Under the pieces are notes generated by a model. The model was not told the origin of the DNA and ran no database searches. It saw nothing but the letters and a program-made list of their open reading frames with translations. From assembly GCF_902196135.1 (NCBI RefSeq), contig NZ_CABIKE010000005.1, positions 35,306 through 99,305 of the forward strand: DNA of 64,000 nucleotides, read 5' to 3'. This document shows, one piece after another, positions 1-9,845 of the stretch; position 1 is the first letter of the stretch, and the number at the start of each line of letters is the position of its first letter. The position numbers and the translations under genes were made by a program. The stretch comes from Helicobacter suis (GTDB taxonomy: Bacteria; Campylobacterota; Campylobacteria; Campylobacterales; Helicobacteraceae).

Positions 1-192
1 TCTTGTAGGAAAAGGCCCCATGCCTAGCATCCCATTTTCACTTTGCAACATCACGCTAATCTCTTTAGGAATGAAGTCTGCGACTAAAGTGGGGATACCA
101 ATGCCTAAATTGATAGAATACCCATCCTTAACATCCTCCACTGCCTTTTGTGCCATCTGCTCACGGCTCCAGCCTATATTATTGTGATCCAC
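1..192 (-). CDS. scoB: 3-oxoacid CoA-transferase subunit B (partial)
   Basis: N-terminal 64 codons of the B subunit of succinyl-CoA:acetoacetate CoA-transferase; the gene runs off the left edge. The subunit pairs with ScoA to move CoA from succinyl-CoA to acetoacetate. Visible are the family segments LGIGIPTLVADF and QSENGMLGMGP. The first codon is a GTG lying directly after the scoA TAA stop, so the two genes are translationally coupled; a later ATG (codon 13) is possible but would lose part of the first helix. Order thiolase-scoA-scoB matches the acetone/acetoacetate locus known from H. pylori. Confidence 0.9.
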   Translation of the reverse strand, partial: MDHNNIGWSREQMAQKAVEDVKDGYSINLGIGIPTLVADFIPKEISVMLQSENGMLGMGPFPTR

Positions 193-888
193 TTATTCTC
201 CCTTTTTAAGCGTCAATTGTTCAATGCGCTTTTCAAAACTACCCTTGAAAATGCGATCCACATACACCCCAGACACATGGATAAAGTTAGGATCAAGCTC
301 TCCTACCTCAACCACTTCTTCCACTTCTACAACAGTTATTTTAGCTGCCTTAGCCATCATAGGATTAAAATTCATCGCTGTTTTATTAAAGATCAAATTC
401 CCATACACATCTGCCTTTTTAGCCTTGATAAAAGCAAAGTCTGCCTTGAGTGCTCTTTCTAAGATGTAGGTACGCCCCTCAAACTCCTTATGTTCCTTGC
501 CCTCTGCAACAAGAGTTCCCACTCCCGTAGGCGTATAAAAACCCGGGATACCAGCCCCACCCGCACGGATGCGCTCGGCTAAAGTGCCCTGTGGGTTAAA
601 TTCTACCTCCATTTCTCCGTCTAAAAATTGCCGCTCAAAGATAGCATTCTCACCCACATAACTAGCAATCATCTTTTTAACCTGCTTGTTTTTTAGGAGT
701 AACCCTAATCCAAAATCATCTACCCCCGCGTTATTAGAAATGCATGTAATGTCCTTGATCCCTGTTTGACTCAAAGCTAGAATGGAATTTTCTGGAATGC
801 CACACAGCCCAAACCCTCCAAACATAATCGTCATGCCATCTTTTACCCCGGCAATTGCCTCCTCAATACTGCTCACTACCTTATTCAT
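193..888 (-). CDS. scoA: 3-oxoacid CoA-transferase subunit A
   Basis: A subunit (231 aa) of succinyl-CoA:acetoacetate CoA-transferase, a cytoplasmic enzyme that activates acetoacetate with CoA from succinyl-CoA. The protein has the glycine-rich CoA-binding motif FGGFGLCGIPE near residue 24 and an ITVVEVEEVVE stretch near residue 190, both typical of family I CoA-transferases. I chose the start at 888, after a GGGAAG ribosome site; the open frame continues 21 codons upstream but that part has no family similarity and overlaps the thiolase end. It lies 14 bp after the thiolase gene and abuts scoB, forming one operon. Confidence 0.95.
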   Translation of the reverse strand: MNKVVSSIEEAIAGVKDGMTIMFGGFGLCGIPENSILALSQTGIKDITCISNNAGVDDFGLGLLLKNKQVKKMIASYVGENAIFERQFLDGEMEVEFNPQGTLAERIRAGGAGIPGFYTPTGVGTLVAEGKEHKEFEGRTYILERALKADFAFIKAKKADVYGNLIFNKTAMNFNPMMAKAAKITVVEVEEVVEVGELDPNFIHVSGVYVDRIFKGSFEKRIEQLTLKKGE

Positions 889-902
889 GCGCTTCCCTTG
901 AT

Positions 903-2078
903 TTAAAGTCGTTGTATAAGCATGGCAACTGCTTCGCCTCCACCAATGCACAAGCAGGCAACACCTAAGTGTTTGTCATGTTTGTGCAATGCGTGTACTA
1001 AAGTGGTGAGTAGCCGCGCCCCACTAGCTCCGATGGGATGTCCTAAAGCAATTGCTCCACCATGCACATTAACCTGTTCATCTTTTAAGCCTAATTCTCT
1101 TTGGGTCAAAATCCCTACCACAGCAAAAGCCTCGCTAATTTCATACAAATCAATATCGCTAGGTTTCTTATGATTTTTTTCTAAAAGATTTTTGATAGCT
1201 GGAGCTGGAGCAACGGGGAAAAGATGGGGATCGTGGCTAAAAGAATTGTAGTCTATAATCTTTGCTAGGGGCTTACTAGAAGTGTCTTTTTCTAGCTCCT
1301 TGCTTGCTAATATGAGCATGCTCGCTCCATCGCTAATTTTACTAGCATTAAAGGCAGTGATTGTCCCCTTTTTCTCAAAAGCTGGCTTGAGTTTTAAGGC
1401 TTTCTCAAAGTCTACTCTACCCGGTTCCTCATCTACACTAACTAGCACCTCTGCTTTTTTAGTTTTAACAGAAATGGGCACCATTTCCGCATCAAAGGCG
1501 TTATTTTCTATGGCCTTAAGGGCTTTTTCATAGCTTTGTTTAGCAAAGGCATCTTGTTCTGCACGGCTCAGCTGGTGATTTTTAGCACAGCCTTCAGCAA
1601 AATTACCCATAAAGACATCTTGATAGGCATCCACCAAACCATCTTTAAATAAGCTATCTTCTAATTTAGTATCCCCCATTTTAAACCCACTCCTACTACC
1701 CATTAACAAATGCGGGGCTAAACTCATGTTTTCCATTCCCCCCACTAAAGCCACCCGTGATCGCCCTAGAGTAATGCTATCAGCCCCTAGCATCACCGAT
1801 CGCAGACCCGATCCACAAACCTCATTGACCAACATGCACGCCACAGATTTAGGCAAGCCAGCATGCAAAGCCACCTGTCTAGCTGGGGCTTGTTTGAGTC
1901 CGGCACTAATGACATTACCTACAATGCAAGTATCTACTAAATTCGCATCAAATCCGCTTGCACTAAGTGCTTCTTTGGAAACTAAGCTTGCTAGAGTGGT
2001 GGCAGGGATGCTAGATAAAGTGCCCCCTAGTGATCCAATGGGTGAACGCTTGGCACCATAGACATAAACCTCTTGCAT
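903..2078 (-). CDS. atoB: acetyl-CoA acetyltransferase (thiolase)
   Basis: Thiolase of 391 aa, the usual length, which interconverts acetoacetyl-CoA and two acetyl-CoA. The nucleophilic cysteine lies in NEVCGSGLR (about residue 89), the catalytic His in NVHGGAIALGHPIGASG (about residue 348) and the second Cys in CIGGGEAVA near the end. The start at 2078 begins MQEVYVYGAKRSPIG; an upstream ATG would add 17 residues lying in the promoter and leader. First gene of the operon with scoA and scoB, so acetoacetate is activated by ScoAB and then split to acetyl-CoA. Confidence 0.95.
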   Translation of the reverse strand: MQEVYVYGAKRSPIGSLGGTLSSIPATTLASLVSKEALSASGFDANLVDTCIVGNVISAGLKQAPARQVALHAGLPKSVACMLVNEVCGSGLRSVMLGADSITLGRSRVALVGGMENMSLAPHLLMGSRSGFKMGDTKLEDSLFKDGLVDAYQDVFMGNFAEGCAKNHQLSRAEQDAFAKQSYEKALKAIENNAFDAEMVPISVKTKKAEVLVSVDEEPGRVDFEKALKLKPAFEKKGTITAFNASKISDGASMLILASKELEKDTSSKPLAKIIDYNSFSHDPHLFPVAPAPAIKNLLEKNHKKPSDIDLYEISEAFAVVGILTQRELGLKDEQVNVHGGAIALGHPIGASGARLLTTLVHALHKHDKHLGVACLCIGGGEAVAMLIQRL

Positions 2079-2106
2079 GTCTGCCTTTCTATAATCAAAG
2101 TGTAAT

Positions 2107-2112
2107 ATTATA
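2107..2112 (-). promoter_or_regulatory. -10 box of the thiolase-scoAB operon
   Basis: Perfect TATAAT on the minus strand about 28 bp before the thiolase ATG, giving a leader of about 20 nt. No clear -35 box, which is normal for Helicobacter sigma-80 promoters. Confidence 0.6.
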
Positions 2113-2189
2113 GTATAGAGAGGTAACAAATTTGGTTAATGATGAAAAGTACAGACTATTTTCTGGTTAAGAGTAAAAGCGTGGAGATT

Positions 2190-2960
2190 TTAGCGGTATT
2201 TATTAACCGCAGCATGGCAGGCTTGTATTAACGCTCCTCTCACCCCTCTATCTTCTAGTACGCTTAGACCCTCAATACTCGCTCCTCCTGGGGTACAAAT
2301 AGCGGTGGTGATGTCTTGGGGGCTTTGTGTGGTTAGTAAAGAGGCAAAGCCTTCAAAGCTTTTTTGTACAAGTCTAAATGCCTGTTTATAAGAAAGCCCT
2401 TCTCTAACCCCTGCATCAATAAGGCCTTGGGCTACTAAACTTAAAAAAGCTAAAGAACTCCCATTGGTAGCCATAGAAGCATCTATTAGATATTCTTTAT
2501 CCACAGCAACAACTGAGCCAAAACATTCTAAAAGGGCTGTTAGTTCTTGGGTTTGTGGGGCATTCATAGGCTCTATGTACATAGTTGTAGCAGACAAACC
2601 CATAAAAGCGGCAATATTGGGCATAAAGCGCACAAATGCATTAGCAGTAAGATGTTGTTTAAGTGTTGCAATGCTAACACCGGCTAAGGCGCTTAAAACA
2701 GCGTTGGCCACACCGGTGTAGGTGAATTGGTTTAAAGCATGGGGTTTAAGGGTTAAAAAAACCACCATATCCTCTATACAAATGGTGTTACAGGCTTTGA
2801 GTTTGATGAAATCCAAACCTTCTTGTTTTAAAAAGGGTTCAATATTAGCAGGATTTCTACCGGCAATTATGATGTTATGTTGCGGGTTTAAGAAAGCGCG
2901 CATGCCTTTTAAAATGGCCTGAGTCATGTGGCCATAACCAATAAAGAGTAAATTATTCAT
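2190..2960 (-). CDS. proC: pyrroline-5-carboxylate reductase
   Basis: 256-aa ProC, the last step of proline synthesis (pyrroline-5-carboxylate to proline with NAD(P)H). The N-terminus [15 protein letters not shown] is the dinucleotide-binding fold; residues [11 protein letters not shown] (about 110-120) and the C-terminal signature [14 protein letters not shown] are family hallmarks. The start overlaps the end of fliW by 8 bp, so the two are probably co-transcribed, although their functions are unrelated. Confidence 0.95.
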   Translation of the reverse strand: MNNLLFIGYGHMTQAILKGMRAFLNPQHNIIIAGRNPANIEPFLKQEGLDFIKLKACNTICIEDMVVFLTLKPHALNQFTYTGVANAVLSALAGVSIATLKQHLTANAFVRFMPNIAAFMGLSATTMYIEPMNAPQTQELTALLECFGSVVAVDKEYLIDASMATNGSSLAFLSLVAQGLIDAGVREGLSYKQAFRLVQKSFEGFASLLTTQSPQDITTAICTPGGASIEGLSVLEDRGVRGALIQACHAAVNKYR

Positions 2961-3357
2961 GGACGGGCTGCTTTTCTTGGTAAAAGTTAGAAATTTTTTC
3001 AGAGATTTGATAGCGGGGGTATTTGGTGCTATCTAAAATAACTTGAGCCATGAGTTGGTGATCAAAATTAAAGACTAGAGGCGCTAGAAAATTAATGGTA
3101 GATTCTTTAAGGGGGGTTTTAATGACCATGATGTTGGCGATCAAAATATTTTTGGCTGTATCTAAATTAAGTAGAAGTTGCAAGGCTAGGGGGATTTCAA
3201 ATTCATAAGCGCGCAGGGCAAAGGGATTAACTAAAGTAAAAGTGGGCGTGGGTGCATCTGTATTACGCAAGCGCATAAAAATCTCATCAATTTTTTCTAA
3301 GTCCATTGTATGAACATGTTCAAAACCCAAAATAGGGGATTTTACACTAAAATGCAT
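2953..3357 (-). CDS. fliW: flagellar assembly factor FliW
   Basis: 134-aa FliW-type protein. In the family it binds flagellin and antagonises the translational repressor CsrA, so flagellin synthesis follows export. The motif [14 protein letters not shown] near the N-terminus and the repeated hydrophobic strands ([22 protein letters not shown]) fit the FliW barrel. H. pylori carries two fliW paralogues; position just upstream of bamD-lon suggests the HP1377 type. It is divergent from bamD and overlaps proC. No csrA is in this window. Confidence 0.85.
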   Translation of the reverse strand: MHFSVKSPILGFEHVHTMDLEKIDEIFMRLRNTDAPTPTFTLVNPFALRAYEFEIPLALQLLLNLDTAKNILIANIMVIKTPLKESTINFLAPLVFNFDHQLMAQVILDSTKYPRYQISEKISNFYQEKQPVHE

Positions 3358-3450
3358 CCCAGTCCTTGAAATAATTTATGCGCTTGGTTTATTAAGGATT
3401 TTACTACAATCCACACCGAAAAATCAATTAGTAACCTATGGGATTTTTGG

Positions 3451-3456
3451 TATAAT
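3451..3456 (+). promoter_or_regulatory. -10 box of the bamD-lon-tyrA operon
   Basis: TATAAT preceded by TTTTTGG, about 30 bp upstream of the bamD ATG; an AAGGA ribosome site at 3476-3480 follows. Confidence 0.6.
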
Positions 3457-3485
3457 GGTGGTTTCTAAGCAAATTAAGGAATGAA

Positions 3486-4127
3486 ATGCGTGTATTTTGG
3501 TGTTCACTGGCTTTTACAATCCTGTTTTTAGGGTGTGCTAAAAAGGCTAAAGAATCCATCTATAACCGCCCGGCAATCTTTTGGTATCAGGGTATTTTGC
3601 GTGAAATTTTATTCTTAAACTTAGAAACAGCGGATAATTACTACTCGTCTTTACAAAGCGAACATATCAATTCGCCCCTAGTGCCAGATGCCATGATTGC
3701 CTTAGGGCAAGCCCATTTGAAAAAGAAAGAGTTTGTATTGGCTGAGTACTATTTTGATGAATATATCAAGAGATTTGGTAATCAAAGTAATATTGATTAT
3801 TTGAAGTTTTTAAAGTTGCAAGCCCGCTACTATGCCTTTAAAAACCACAGCAAGGATCAAGAATTCATGTCTAATACACTTGGTATGTTAAATGACTTTG
3901 TGGACAAATACCCCAATAGCCGCTTTCTTAATCAGGTAGAATACATGCAAGTTAAGTTTATTTTAGGGCAAAATGAGCTTAACCGCGCAATTGCTAATGT
4001 GTATCGCAAGCGCCACCAAAAAGAGGGGGTCAAGCGTTACATGGAACGCGTAGATGAGGTTTTAGAAAAAGAAACACATCCCAAGAGATCTTACATGCCT
4101 TGGTATGTGGCAATATTTAACTGGTAA
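3486..4127 (+). CDS. bamD: outer membrane assembly lipoprotein BamD
   Basis: 213-aa lipoprotein of the BAM complex that inserts beta-barrel proteins into the outer membrane (annotated comL in older genomes). A short signal peptide ends in a lipobox LFLGC, with Cys17 as the lipidation site. Tetratricopeptide-like helices follow ([31 protein letters not shown]). First gene of an operon with lon and tyrA; lon begins 9 bp after its stop. Confidence 0.9.
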   Translation: MRVFWCSLAFTILFLGCAKKAKESIYNRPAIFWYQGILREILFLNLETADNYYSSLQSEHINSPLVPDAMIALGQAHLKKKEFVLAEYYFDEYIKRFGNQSNIDYLKFLKLQARYYAFKNHSKDQEFMSNTLGMLNDFVDKYPNSRFLNQVEYMQVKFILGQNELNRAIANVYRKRHQKEGVKRYMERVDEVLEKETHPKRSYMPWYVAIFNW

Positions 4128-4135
4128 GGGTGAAA

Positions 4136-6526
4136 ATGACAGATAAGTTTCCCAGCGTTGTACCTGTAATCATTGAAGAGGATACCTTTATGTATCCTTT
4201 CATGATTGCACCTATTTTTATCCATAGTGAAGCTAATATTAAAGCGGCTAATAAAGCAACTCAAGAAAAAAACGATCTTGTCTTTGTAAGTTGTGTGAAA
4301 GCCAACCACGATGGCTTAGATCAAAATAAGTTTTATGATGTGGGGGTGATTGGTTCGATTGTGCGCAAAGTGGTTTTACCAGATAATCGCATGAAAATTT
4401 TGTTTCAAGGGATTTGTAAAGGAAAAGTGTTGGGCATTGAGTCTCAAGACCCTTTAGAGGCGATGGTAGATGTTATCACTTATAAGGAATATGATACCGA
4501 TAAAATCAATGCGATGGTTGATATTTTAAAAGAAAAAGTGGCCAATTTAGCCAATATCAGCCAGTTTTTTCCACCGGATTTACTCAAAGCCATTGATGAT
4601 AATAGCGATCCAAACCGCATTGTTGATTTAGTAGCCTCTGCCTTGCGTCTTAAAAAAGATCAGTCCTATGCTCTTTTTGCTAACGATGATACGGAATGGC
4701 GTTTGTTAAATCTCATTGATTTAGTGATGGAGGAGATTAAAACCCAAAAATTACAAAAAGAGATTAAAAGCAAGGTGCATAGCAAAATGGAGCAGGTTAA
4801 CAAGGAGTATTTCCTTAAAGAACAGCTTAAACAAATCCAAAAAGAACTAGGGATTGATAAGCAACGCGATGAGGAAATCCAAGAATACACCCAAAGACTC
4901 AATGCTATCGAGCCTTTTATCACTAAAGAAATACACAAGGAAATTAAAAAACAAATTGAACGACTCAGCCGTATCCACCAAGATAGTTCAGATGTGGGGA
5001 TTTTGCAAAATTACATTGAATGGGTACTAGATATTCCTTTTGGGCAATATAGCCAAAAAAAGCTCTCCATTAAGGAGGTAGAAAAACAACTCAATATCGA
5101 TCACTACAGCCTAGAAAAACCCAAAGAGCGCATCGTGGAATATTTTGCCACAATGGAATTATTGCGCTTAAGAAAACAGGAAAATAAGGATATTAAGGGT
5201 ACGATTTTATGTTTTTATGGCCCGCCTGGTGTGGGTAAAACAAGCTTAGCTAATTCCATCGCGAAGGCCATCGATCGCCCGCTTGTGCGCATCGCCTTAG
5301 GAGGGTTAGAAGATGTCAATGAGTTAAGAGGGCACCGGCGTACTTATTTGGGTTCTATGCCCGGGCGCATTGTACAGGGTTTGATTGAGGCTAAAAAGAT
5401 GGATTGTGTGATGGTTTTAGATGAAATTGATAAGGTAGATAGAAGTATACGAGGCGATCCAGCTAGCGCGCTTTTAGAAATTTTAGATCCAGAACAAAAC
5501 ACCAACTTTAGAGATTACTACACGAATTTTAATGTAGATCTCTCTAAGATCATTTTCATCGCTACGGCTAATGATATTGCTACTATCCCCGCTCCACTGC
5601 GCGATCGCTTAGAATTTATTAGTGTCTCTAGCTACACGCCACAGGAAAAAGAACAGATTGCAGCTAACTATCTCATTCCTCAGGAGCTTAAAAAACATGC
5701 GCTTAAACCAACTGAGGTGGTGTTTAAACCGGAGGCCATTAAACTTTTGATTGAAAAATACACCCGCGAGGCTGGGGTAAGAGGTTTGCGGCGCACGATT
5801 GCTACGATCATGCGCAAATGTGCTAAAAAGATTTTACACACCAAACAAGAAGATGAAAAGAAAAGAGGCAGAAAAATCACAATCACAGAGGAAAATATCC
5901 CTGAGTTCTTAGACAAAATTGTTTTTGAGATCGATCCGATAGATAAAGAGGATGCGATAGGAATTGTCAACGGTTTAGCATGGACAAGTGTAGGCGGGGA
6001 TGTACTAAAAATTGAAGCGATTAAAATCAAAGGCAAGGGTAATTTAAAACTAACAGGGAGTTTAGGCGAGGTGATGAAAGAATCGGCTTATATCGCACAT
6101 TCTGTGGTTAAATTGCTCTTAGATGAGGAAGTGATCAACGCTAAGAAGAAAAAAGCCAAAGAGAGTAAAATTTATAATCTCTATGATATTCATTTGCATG
6201 TACCCGAAGGGGCAACCCCTAAAGATGGCCCTAGTGCGGGTATTACAATGGCTACTAGTATTGCCTCTATCTTGTGTGAGAAAAAGGTACGCTCAGATGT
6301 GGCAATGACAGGAGAATTAACTTTAAGCGGGCGGGTACTACCTATTGGTGGGCTTAAAGAAAAACTCATTGCTAGTTTTAAGGCTGGTATTAAAACTGCC
6401 TTGATTCCTGAGAAAAACTACAAAAGAGACCTTAAAGATATTCCACAGGAAGTCCAAGATCACATGGAAATTAAAGCGGTGCAGACAATTGAAGATGTTT
6501 TAAGCGTTGCTTTGATCAATCATTAA
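4136..6526 (+). CDS. lon: ATP-dependent protease Lon
   Basis: 796-aa AAA+ serine protease that degrades misfolded and regulatory proteins in the cytoplasm. Order of domains: N-terminal substrate domain (to about 300), ATPase with Walker [10 protein letters not shown] (about 362-370) and Walker [10 protein letters not shown], then the protease domain with PKDGPSAG holding the catalytic Ser (about 699) and GGLKEKL holding the Lys (about 742), 43 residues apart as in other Lon enzymes. I chose the ATG at 4136, 5 bp after AAGGG, over the GTG at 4130 that overlaps that ribosome site. Confidence 0.97.
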   Translation: MTDKFPSVVPVIIEEDTFMYPFMIAPIFIHSEANIKAANKATQEKNDLVFVSCVKANHDGLDQNKFYDVGVIGSIVRKVVLPDNRMKILFQGICKGKVLGIESQDPLEAMVDVITYKEYDTDKINAMVDILKEKVANLANISQFFPPDLLKAIDDNSDPNRIVDLVASALRLKKDQSYALFANDDTEWRLLNLIDLVMEEIKTQKLQKEIKSKVHSKMEQVNKEYFLKEQLKQIQKELGIDKQRDEEIQEYTQRLNAIEPFITKEIHKEIKKQIERLSRIHQDSSDVGILQNYIEWVLDIPFGQYSQKKLSIKEVEKQLNIDHYSLEKPKERIVEYFATMELLRLRKQENKDIKGTILCFYGPPGVGKTSLANSIAKAIDRPLVRIALGGLEDVNELRGHRRTYLGSMPGRIVQGLIEAKKMDCVMVLDEIDKVDRSIRGDPASALLEILDPEQNTNFRDYYTNFNVDLSKIIFIATANDIATIPAPLRDRLEFISVSSYTPQEKEQIAANYLIPQELKKHALKPTEVVFKPEAIKLLIEKYTREAGVRGLRRTIATIMRKCAKKILHTKQEDEKKRGRKITITEENIPEFLDKIVFEIDPIDKEDAIGIVNGLAWTSVGGDVLKIEAIKIKGKGNLKLTGSLGEVMKESAYIAHSVVKLLLDEEVINAKKKKAKESKIYNLYDIHLHVPEGATPKDGPSAGITMATSIASILCEKKVRSDVAMTGELTLSGRVLPIGGLKEKLIASFKAGIKTALIPEKNYKRDLKDIPQEVQDHMEIKAVQTIEDVLSVALINH

Positions 6527-7359
6527 TGCAAGTTGGTATTATCGGGCTAGGTTTAATGGGGGGGTCGATGGGGCTAGCCTTGCAGGAGGTGCGCGCACAA
6601 CTAGGTATCAAGCGCATTTTAGGCTATGATAATAATCCCTTACATGCACAAATGGCGCTTAATCTTGGGCTAGTAGAGGAGTGTGTAGACTTAGTGAGTA
6701 TTAAGACATGCCAAGTGCTTTTTTTGGCCATTCCTTTAGACGGGATTATTCAAAGCTTGCAACAATTAGAAGTGAATCAAGAAACAACCATTATTGAATT
6801 AGGCGGGGCTAAGATGCAAATTATTAAATCTATTCCGCCTAAAATCCGCTCACAGGTTATCACTAGCCACCCTATGTGTGGGACGGAGTTTTATGGTCCA
6901 AAGGCTGCGCTAAAAGGGTTATACCGCAATAAAATTGTCATCTTAGTAGATTGTGAGCAAAATAAAGCCAAACACCTAGAACGGGCTAAGGATATTTTTA
7001 GCGCCATTGGCATGCAAATGGTAGAAATGGACGCACAAGCTCATGATAGCCATATTTCTTTTGTAAGCCACTTACCCCATGTGATTAGTTATGCATTGGC
7101 TAATGTTGTACTCTCTCAAAAAAGCCCACAAACTATTTTATCTTTAGCTGCAGGCGGATTTAAGGACATGAGCAGGCTTTCTAAAAGTTCGCCTATCATG
7201 TGGAAAAGCGTGTTTAAACAAAACCAACAGCATATTTTAGAGGCTATGGATATTTTTATTAAAGAGATCAATCACGCTAAATCTATGTTAGAAAAACAAG
7301 ACTATGAGGCCATGCAAGAGTGGATGGCATGTGCTAACAAATTACAAGAATTCATGTAG
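6526..7359 (+). CDS. tyrA: prephenate dehydrogenase
   Basis: 277-aa TyrA that oxidatively decarboxylates prephenate to 4-hydroxyphenylpyruvate in tyrosine synthesis. It has an N-terminal NAD fold GLGLMGGSMG, the central SHPMCGTEFYGP substrate loop and the helical SFVSHLPHVISYALA segment. Its ATG overlaps the lon stop as TAATG, so translation is coupled. The GLMGGSMG codons contain a 7-G run. Confidence 0.95.
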   Translation: MQVGIIGLGLMGGSMGLALQEVRAQLGIKRILGYDNNPLHAQMALNLGLVEECVDLVSIKTCQVLFLAIPLDGIIQSLQQLEVNQETTIIELGGAKMQIIKSIPPKIRSQVITSHPMCGTEFYGPKAALKGLYRNKIVILVDCEQNKAKHLERAKDIFSAIGMQMVEMDAQAHDSHISFVSHLPHVISYALANVVLSQKSPQTILSLAAGGFKDMSRLSKSSPIMWKSVFKQNQQHILEAMDIFIKEINHAKSMLEKQDYEAMQEWMACANKLQEFM

Positions 7360-7366
7360 GAGTATT

Positions 7367-7633
7367 ATGCAAGCCCAGTTAATGAAACTAGCCATTGAGA
7401 CCTACAAAATTACCTTGATGATTTCTTTACCCGTTTTGTTAGTGGGTCTAGTGGTGGGGCTACTTGTAAGCATTTTTCAAGCCACCACCCAGATTAATGA
7501 GATGACTCTTTCTTTCGTGCCTAAGATTTTAGCCGTGATTGCCGTGATTATTTTAACAATGCCTTGGATGTTAAACATGCTCTTAGACTACACCTCCACC
7601 CTTTTTAAACTCATTCCTAAAATTATTTCTTAA
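7367..7633 (+). CDS. fliQ: flagellar export protein FliQ
   Basis: 88-aa inner-membrane protein of the flagellar type III export gate, with two transmembrane helices (about 16-38 and 52-72). The start MQAQLMKLAIETYK is preceded by AGGAG; a longer reading frame overlapping tyrA is not supported. Length equals that of H. pylori FliQ. It is followed after 9 bp by murB, a pairing I also recall from H. pylori. Confidence 0.93.
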   Translation: MQAQLMKLAIETYKITLMISLPVLLVGLVVGLLVSIFQATTQINEMTLSFVPKILAVIAVIILTMPWMLNMLLDYTSTLFKLIPKIIS

Positions 7634-7642
7634 AATTTTCCC

Positions 7643-8416
7643 ATGGAAGTGATAGATTTTTCCCGGTATTCTAGTGTCAAGATCGGGAGTAAGGTTAAAG
7701 TGAGGGTGATTAGGCAATGTGGGGATTATGCGGGCTTATTCATCATAGGTTTAGCCAATAATCTTTTAGTCTCCTCTAAGGCTAAAGATTTGGCTATGTT
7801 AGATACCTGCTTTGATTACATTATAGATTGTGGTTCTTATATAGAAGTGGGCGCACGCACTAGCGCGCAAAAACTCTTTGGTTATTTTAGAGATCATAAT
7901 TTATATGGGCTAGAATTTTTAGGGGCATTGCCCGGTAGCGTGGGGGGGCTTGTTAAGATGAATGCGGGCATGAAAACTTATGAATTTAAAGATATTTTAT
8001 TAGAGGCTAATATTAATGGTAAGTGGTTAGGGGTAGAAGAACTGCATTTGACCTATCGTTCTAGCCAGATTGTAGGTGTTATTTTTAAAGTGCGCTTGAA
8101 AAAGATCCCGGGTTTTCGTATAGAAGTGCTTAAAGCGTGCATGATCATGCGTAAAAACCACCCTAAAAAGCCTAGTTTTGGGAGTTGTTTTAAAAACCCA
8201 CCCGGAGATTTTGCGGGGCGATTACTAGAAATGGCTGGGTTAAGAGGTTTTAATTTAGAGCATGTGGGTTTTGCAAACACCCATGCTAACTTTTTAATTA
8301 ATCTAGGGGGCGCTCACTTTGAGGAAGCCATAAAACTCATTACCTTAGCCAAAGAGCGCGTTTTAAACGCCTTTGGCATCACCTTAGAAGAAGAAGTGTG
8401 TATAGTAGGTCTTTAA
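7643..8416 (+). CDS. murB: UDP-N-acetylenolpyruvoylglucosamine reductase
   Basis: 257-aa flavoenzyme that reduces UDP-GlcNAc-enolpyruvate to UDP-MurNAc in peptidoglycan synthesis. Family motifs: GLEFLGALPGSVGGLVKMNAG around residue 100, PSFGSCFKNP around residue 180 and a C-terminal Glu in LEEEVCIVGL. The catalytic-acid position in GSCFKNP carries Ser-Cys. It lacks the long insert of type I enzymes. It ends 9 bp from the convergent mqo stop, with no obvious terminator between. Confidence 0.93.
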   Translation: MEVIDFSRYSSVKIGSKVKVRVIRQCGDYAGLFIIGLANNLLVSSKAKDLAMLDTCFDYIIDCGSYIEVGARTSAQKLFGYFRDHNLYGLEFLGALPGSVGGLVKMNAGMKTYEFKDILLEANINGKWLGVEELHLTYRSSQIVGVIFKVRLKKIPGFRIEVLKACMIMRKNHPKKPSFGSCFKNPPGDFAGRLLEMAGLRGFNLEHVGFANTHANFLINLGGAHFEEAIKLITLAKERVLNAFGITLEEEVCIVGL

Positions 8417-8424
8417 AATTACCT

Positions 8425-9783
8425 CTAATTAAGTGTTTCTAATTCCTCAGGCGATAAATCTTGATAAAAACGCTCCAAATGAAAGTCAACGCCTAAATAT
8501 TGCGTAATTTCTTGAGAGTCCACTAACGCATTTTCTAAACAGCTGGTTGCGCCCGGGGAGGGAGTCATGTTAAAAGTAATGCCCTGATGAGTCATCACCT
8601 TTTTTTCGCCTAATTCTAATTTTTTCTTGGTGCGATCCAACACCTGAGGGCGTACTTCACCAAATCCATGTGCATAATGCAAATCGCTTAAAGACAAAGA
8701 AGGGATGATCTTACGCGCGTCGTTTAAGAATTTGCGTTTACCGATGTAGGGGATTTCAAAAACCATGTTTTTAAACACATAATTTCTAATATCTTTTTCA
8801 GAGAAAAGATCAAAAACAATGCCCAAAACATCTTTATTACAATCCATTTTAAAAAGCTCCCAACTAATTCCCCCAAAGAGACATTTATTGCGCTCTAACT
8901 TAGGCATAGCTAAAGCGGTGGGCCCAATGCGGGTTTTTCCTTTAATCACCACATCTGGATCGCCATGCAAAGCAGCAAAGGGGAGTTTAGGGTTTTGCAC
9001 GGTATAAACCTTACCGCGTAGTAAATCAGGCACAAAGTAAAAACTCCCCGCCACAGGTAAACAACCCAAATCTAAACCATAACCCATAGACTGGGCTAAT
9101 GGCAAAGAGTAAGAGCCGGCATTGACGAGTACAAATTTAGCATAGACTTCATCAGATTCATGGGAAATAAGCGCCCAATCGCCTAAGCGTTTTTCAATTT
9201 TTTTAACCTTGAAGTTAAAGAATACATGGTTTTGAGGCTTAATTTGCATGGCCTCCTCCACAAAGTTTTGGCTTAAAAGAGCAAAATTCATCGCACACCA
9301 ATCTTTTTCAAACCCACTTCCCACCACATTTTCGGGGCGATCTAGGCCATGATCTTCAACAATCACCTTAGGTTCAATTTCTTTAATTTTAGCCTTATCA
9401 AAAAAAGTTAGTCCGGGATAAATTTCTTGGAATTCTTCATGCCGCTTAGCAATAAAGGCACATTCTTTATCGCCCACTCCAATGGCCATTTTCTGTGTTT
9501 CAAAGATCACCTTATTTTGCAGCTCTTTATTGAGCGCATAATAGCGCACTTTATAAGCGGCTAATTTAACCTTGCGCGCCTTTTGTGCTGTGTAGTTGGT
9601 TTCAATAGAGCCATCATGGATGGTTTGTGAGTTGGCTTTAGCATTAGAGCTAACTTTAGCCAACGCTCCATTTCTTTCTACAATCGCAATTCTTTTAAGA
9701 TCGGTGTATTGACTTAACACCCAAAAGGCCGCACACCCAGAAACACCACCCCCCACAATCACCACATCAAACTCATTATTCAT
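8425..9783 (-). CDS. mqo: malate:quinone oxidoreductase
   Basis: 452-aa membrane-associated FAD enzyme that oxidises malate to oxaloacetate and passes electrons to menaquinone, replacing malate dehydrogenase in the Helicobacter TCA branch. The N-terminal FAD motif is [35 protein letters not shown] and GRCLPVAG-like segments ([15 protein letters not shown]) are family specific. The length is close to the family norm. It is separated by 62 bp from the NlpC/P60 gene upstream, in the same orientation. Confidence 0.93.
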   Translation of the reverse strand: MNNEFDVVIVGGGVSGCAAFWVLSQYTDLKRIAIVERNGALAKVSSNAKANSQTIHDGSIETNYTAQKARKVKLAAYKVRYYALNKELQNKVIFETQKMAIGVGDKECAFIAKRHEEFQEIYPGLTFFDKAKIKEIEPKVIVEDHGLDRPENVVGSGFEKDWCAMNFALLSQNFVEEAMQIKPQNHVFFNFKVKKIEKRLGDWALISHESDEVYAKFVLVNAGSYSLPLAQSMGYGLDLGCLPVAGSFYFVPDLLRGKVYTVQNPKLPFAALHGDPDVVIKGKTRIGPTALAMPKLERNKCLFGGISWELFKMDCNKDVLGIVFDLFSEKDIRNYVFKNMVFEIPYIGKRKFLNDARKIIPSLSLSDLHYAHGFGEVRPQVLDRTKKKLELGEKKVMTHQGITFNMTPSPGATSCLENALVDSQEITQYLGVDFHLERFYQDLSPEELETLN

Positions 9784-9845
9784 CGCTTTCCCTTTTACGC
9801 AGAATGGCGGATTTTAGCATGTTTTATACCCAAACAATTTAACCA

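Noticed and set aside
148..469. Two plus-strand open frames over scoA
   Set aside because: Antisense to a well-supported CoA-transferase subunit; no promoter or ribosome site.
6553..6570. G7 runs in tyrA and murB as phase-variation sites
   Set aside because: Too short and within conserved glycine motifs; genes intact.
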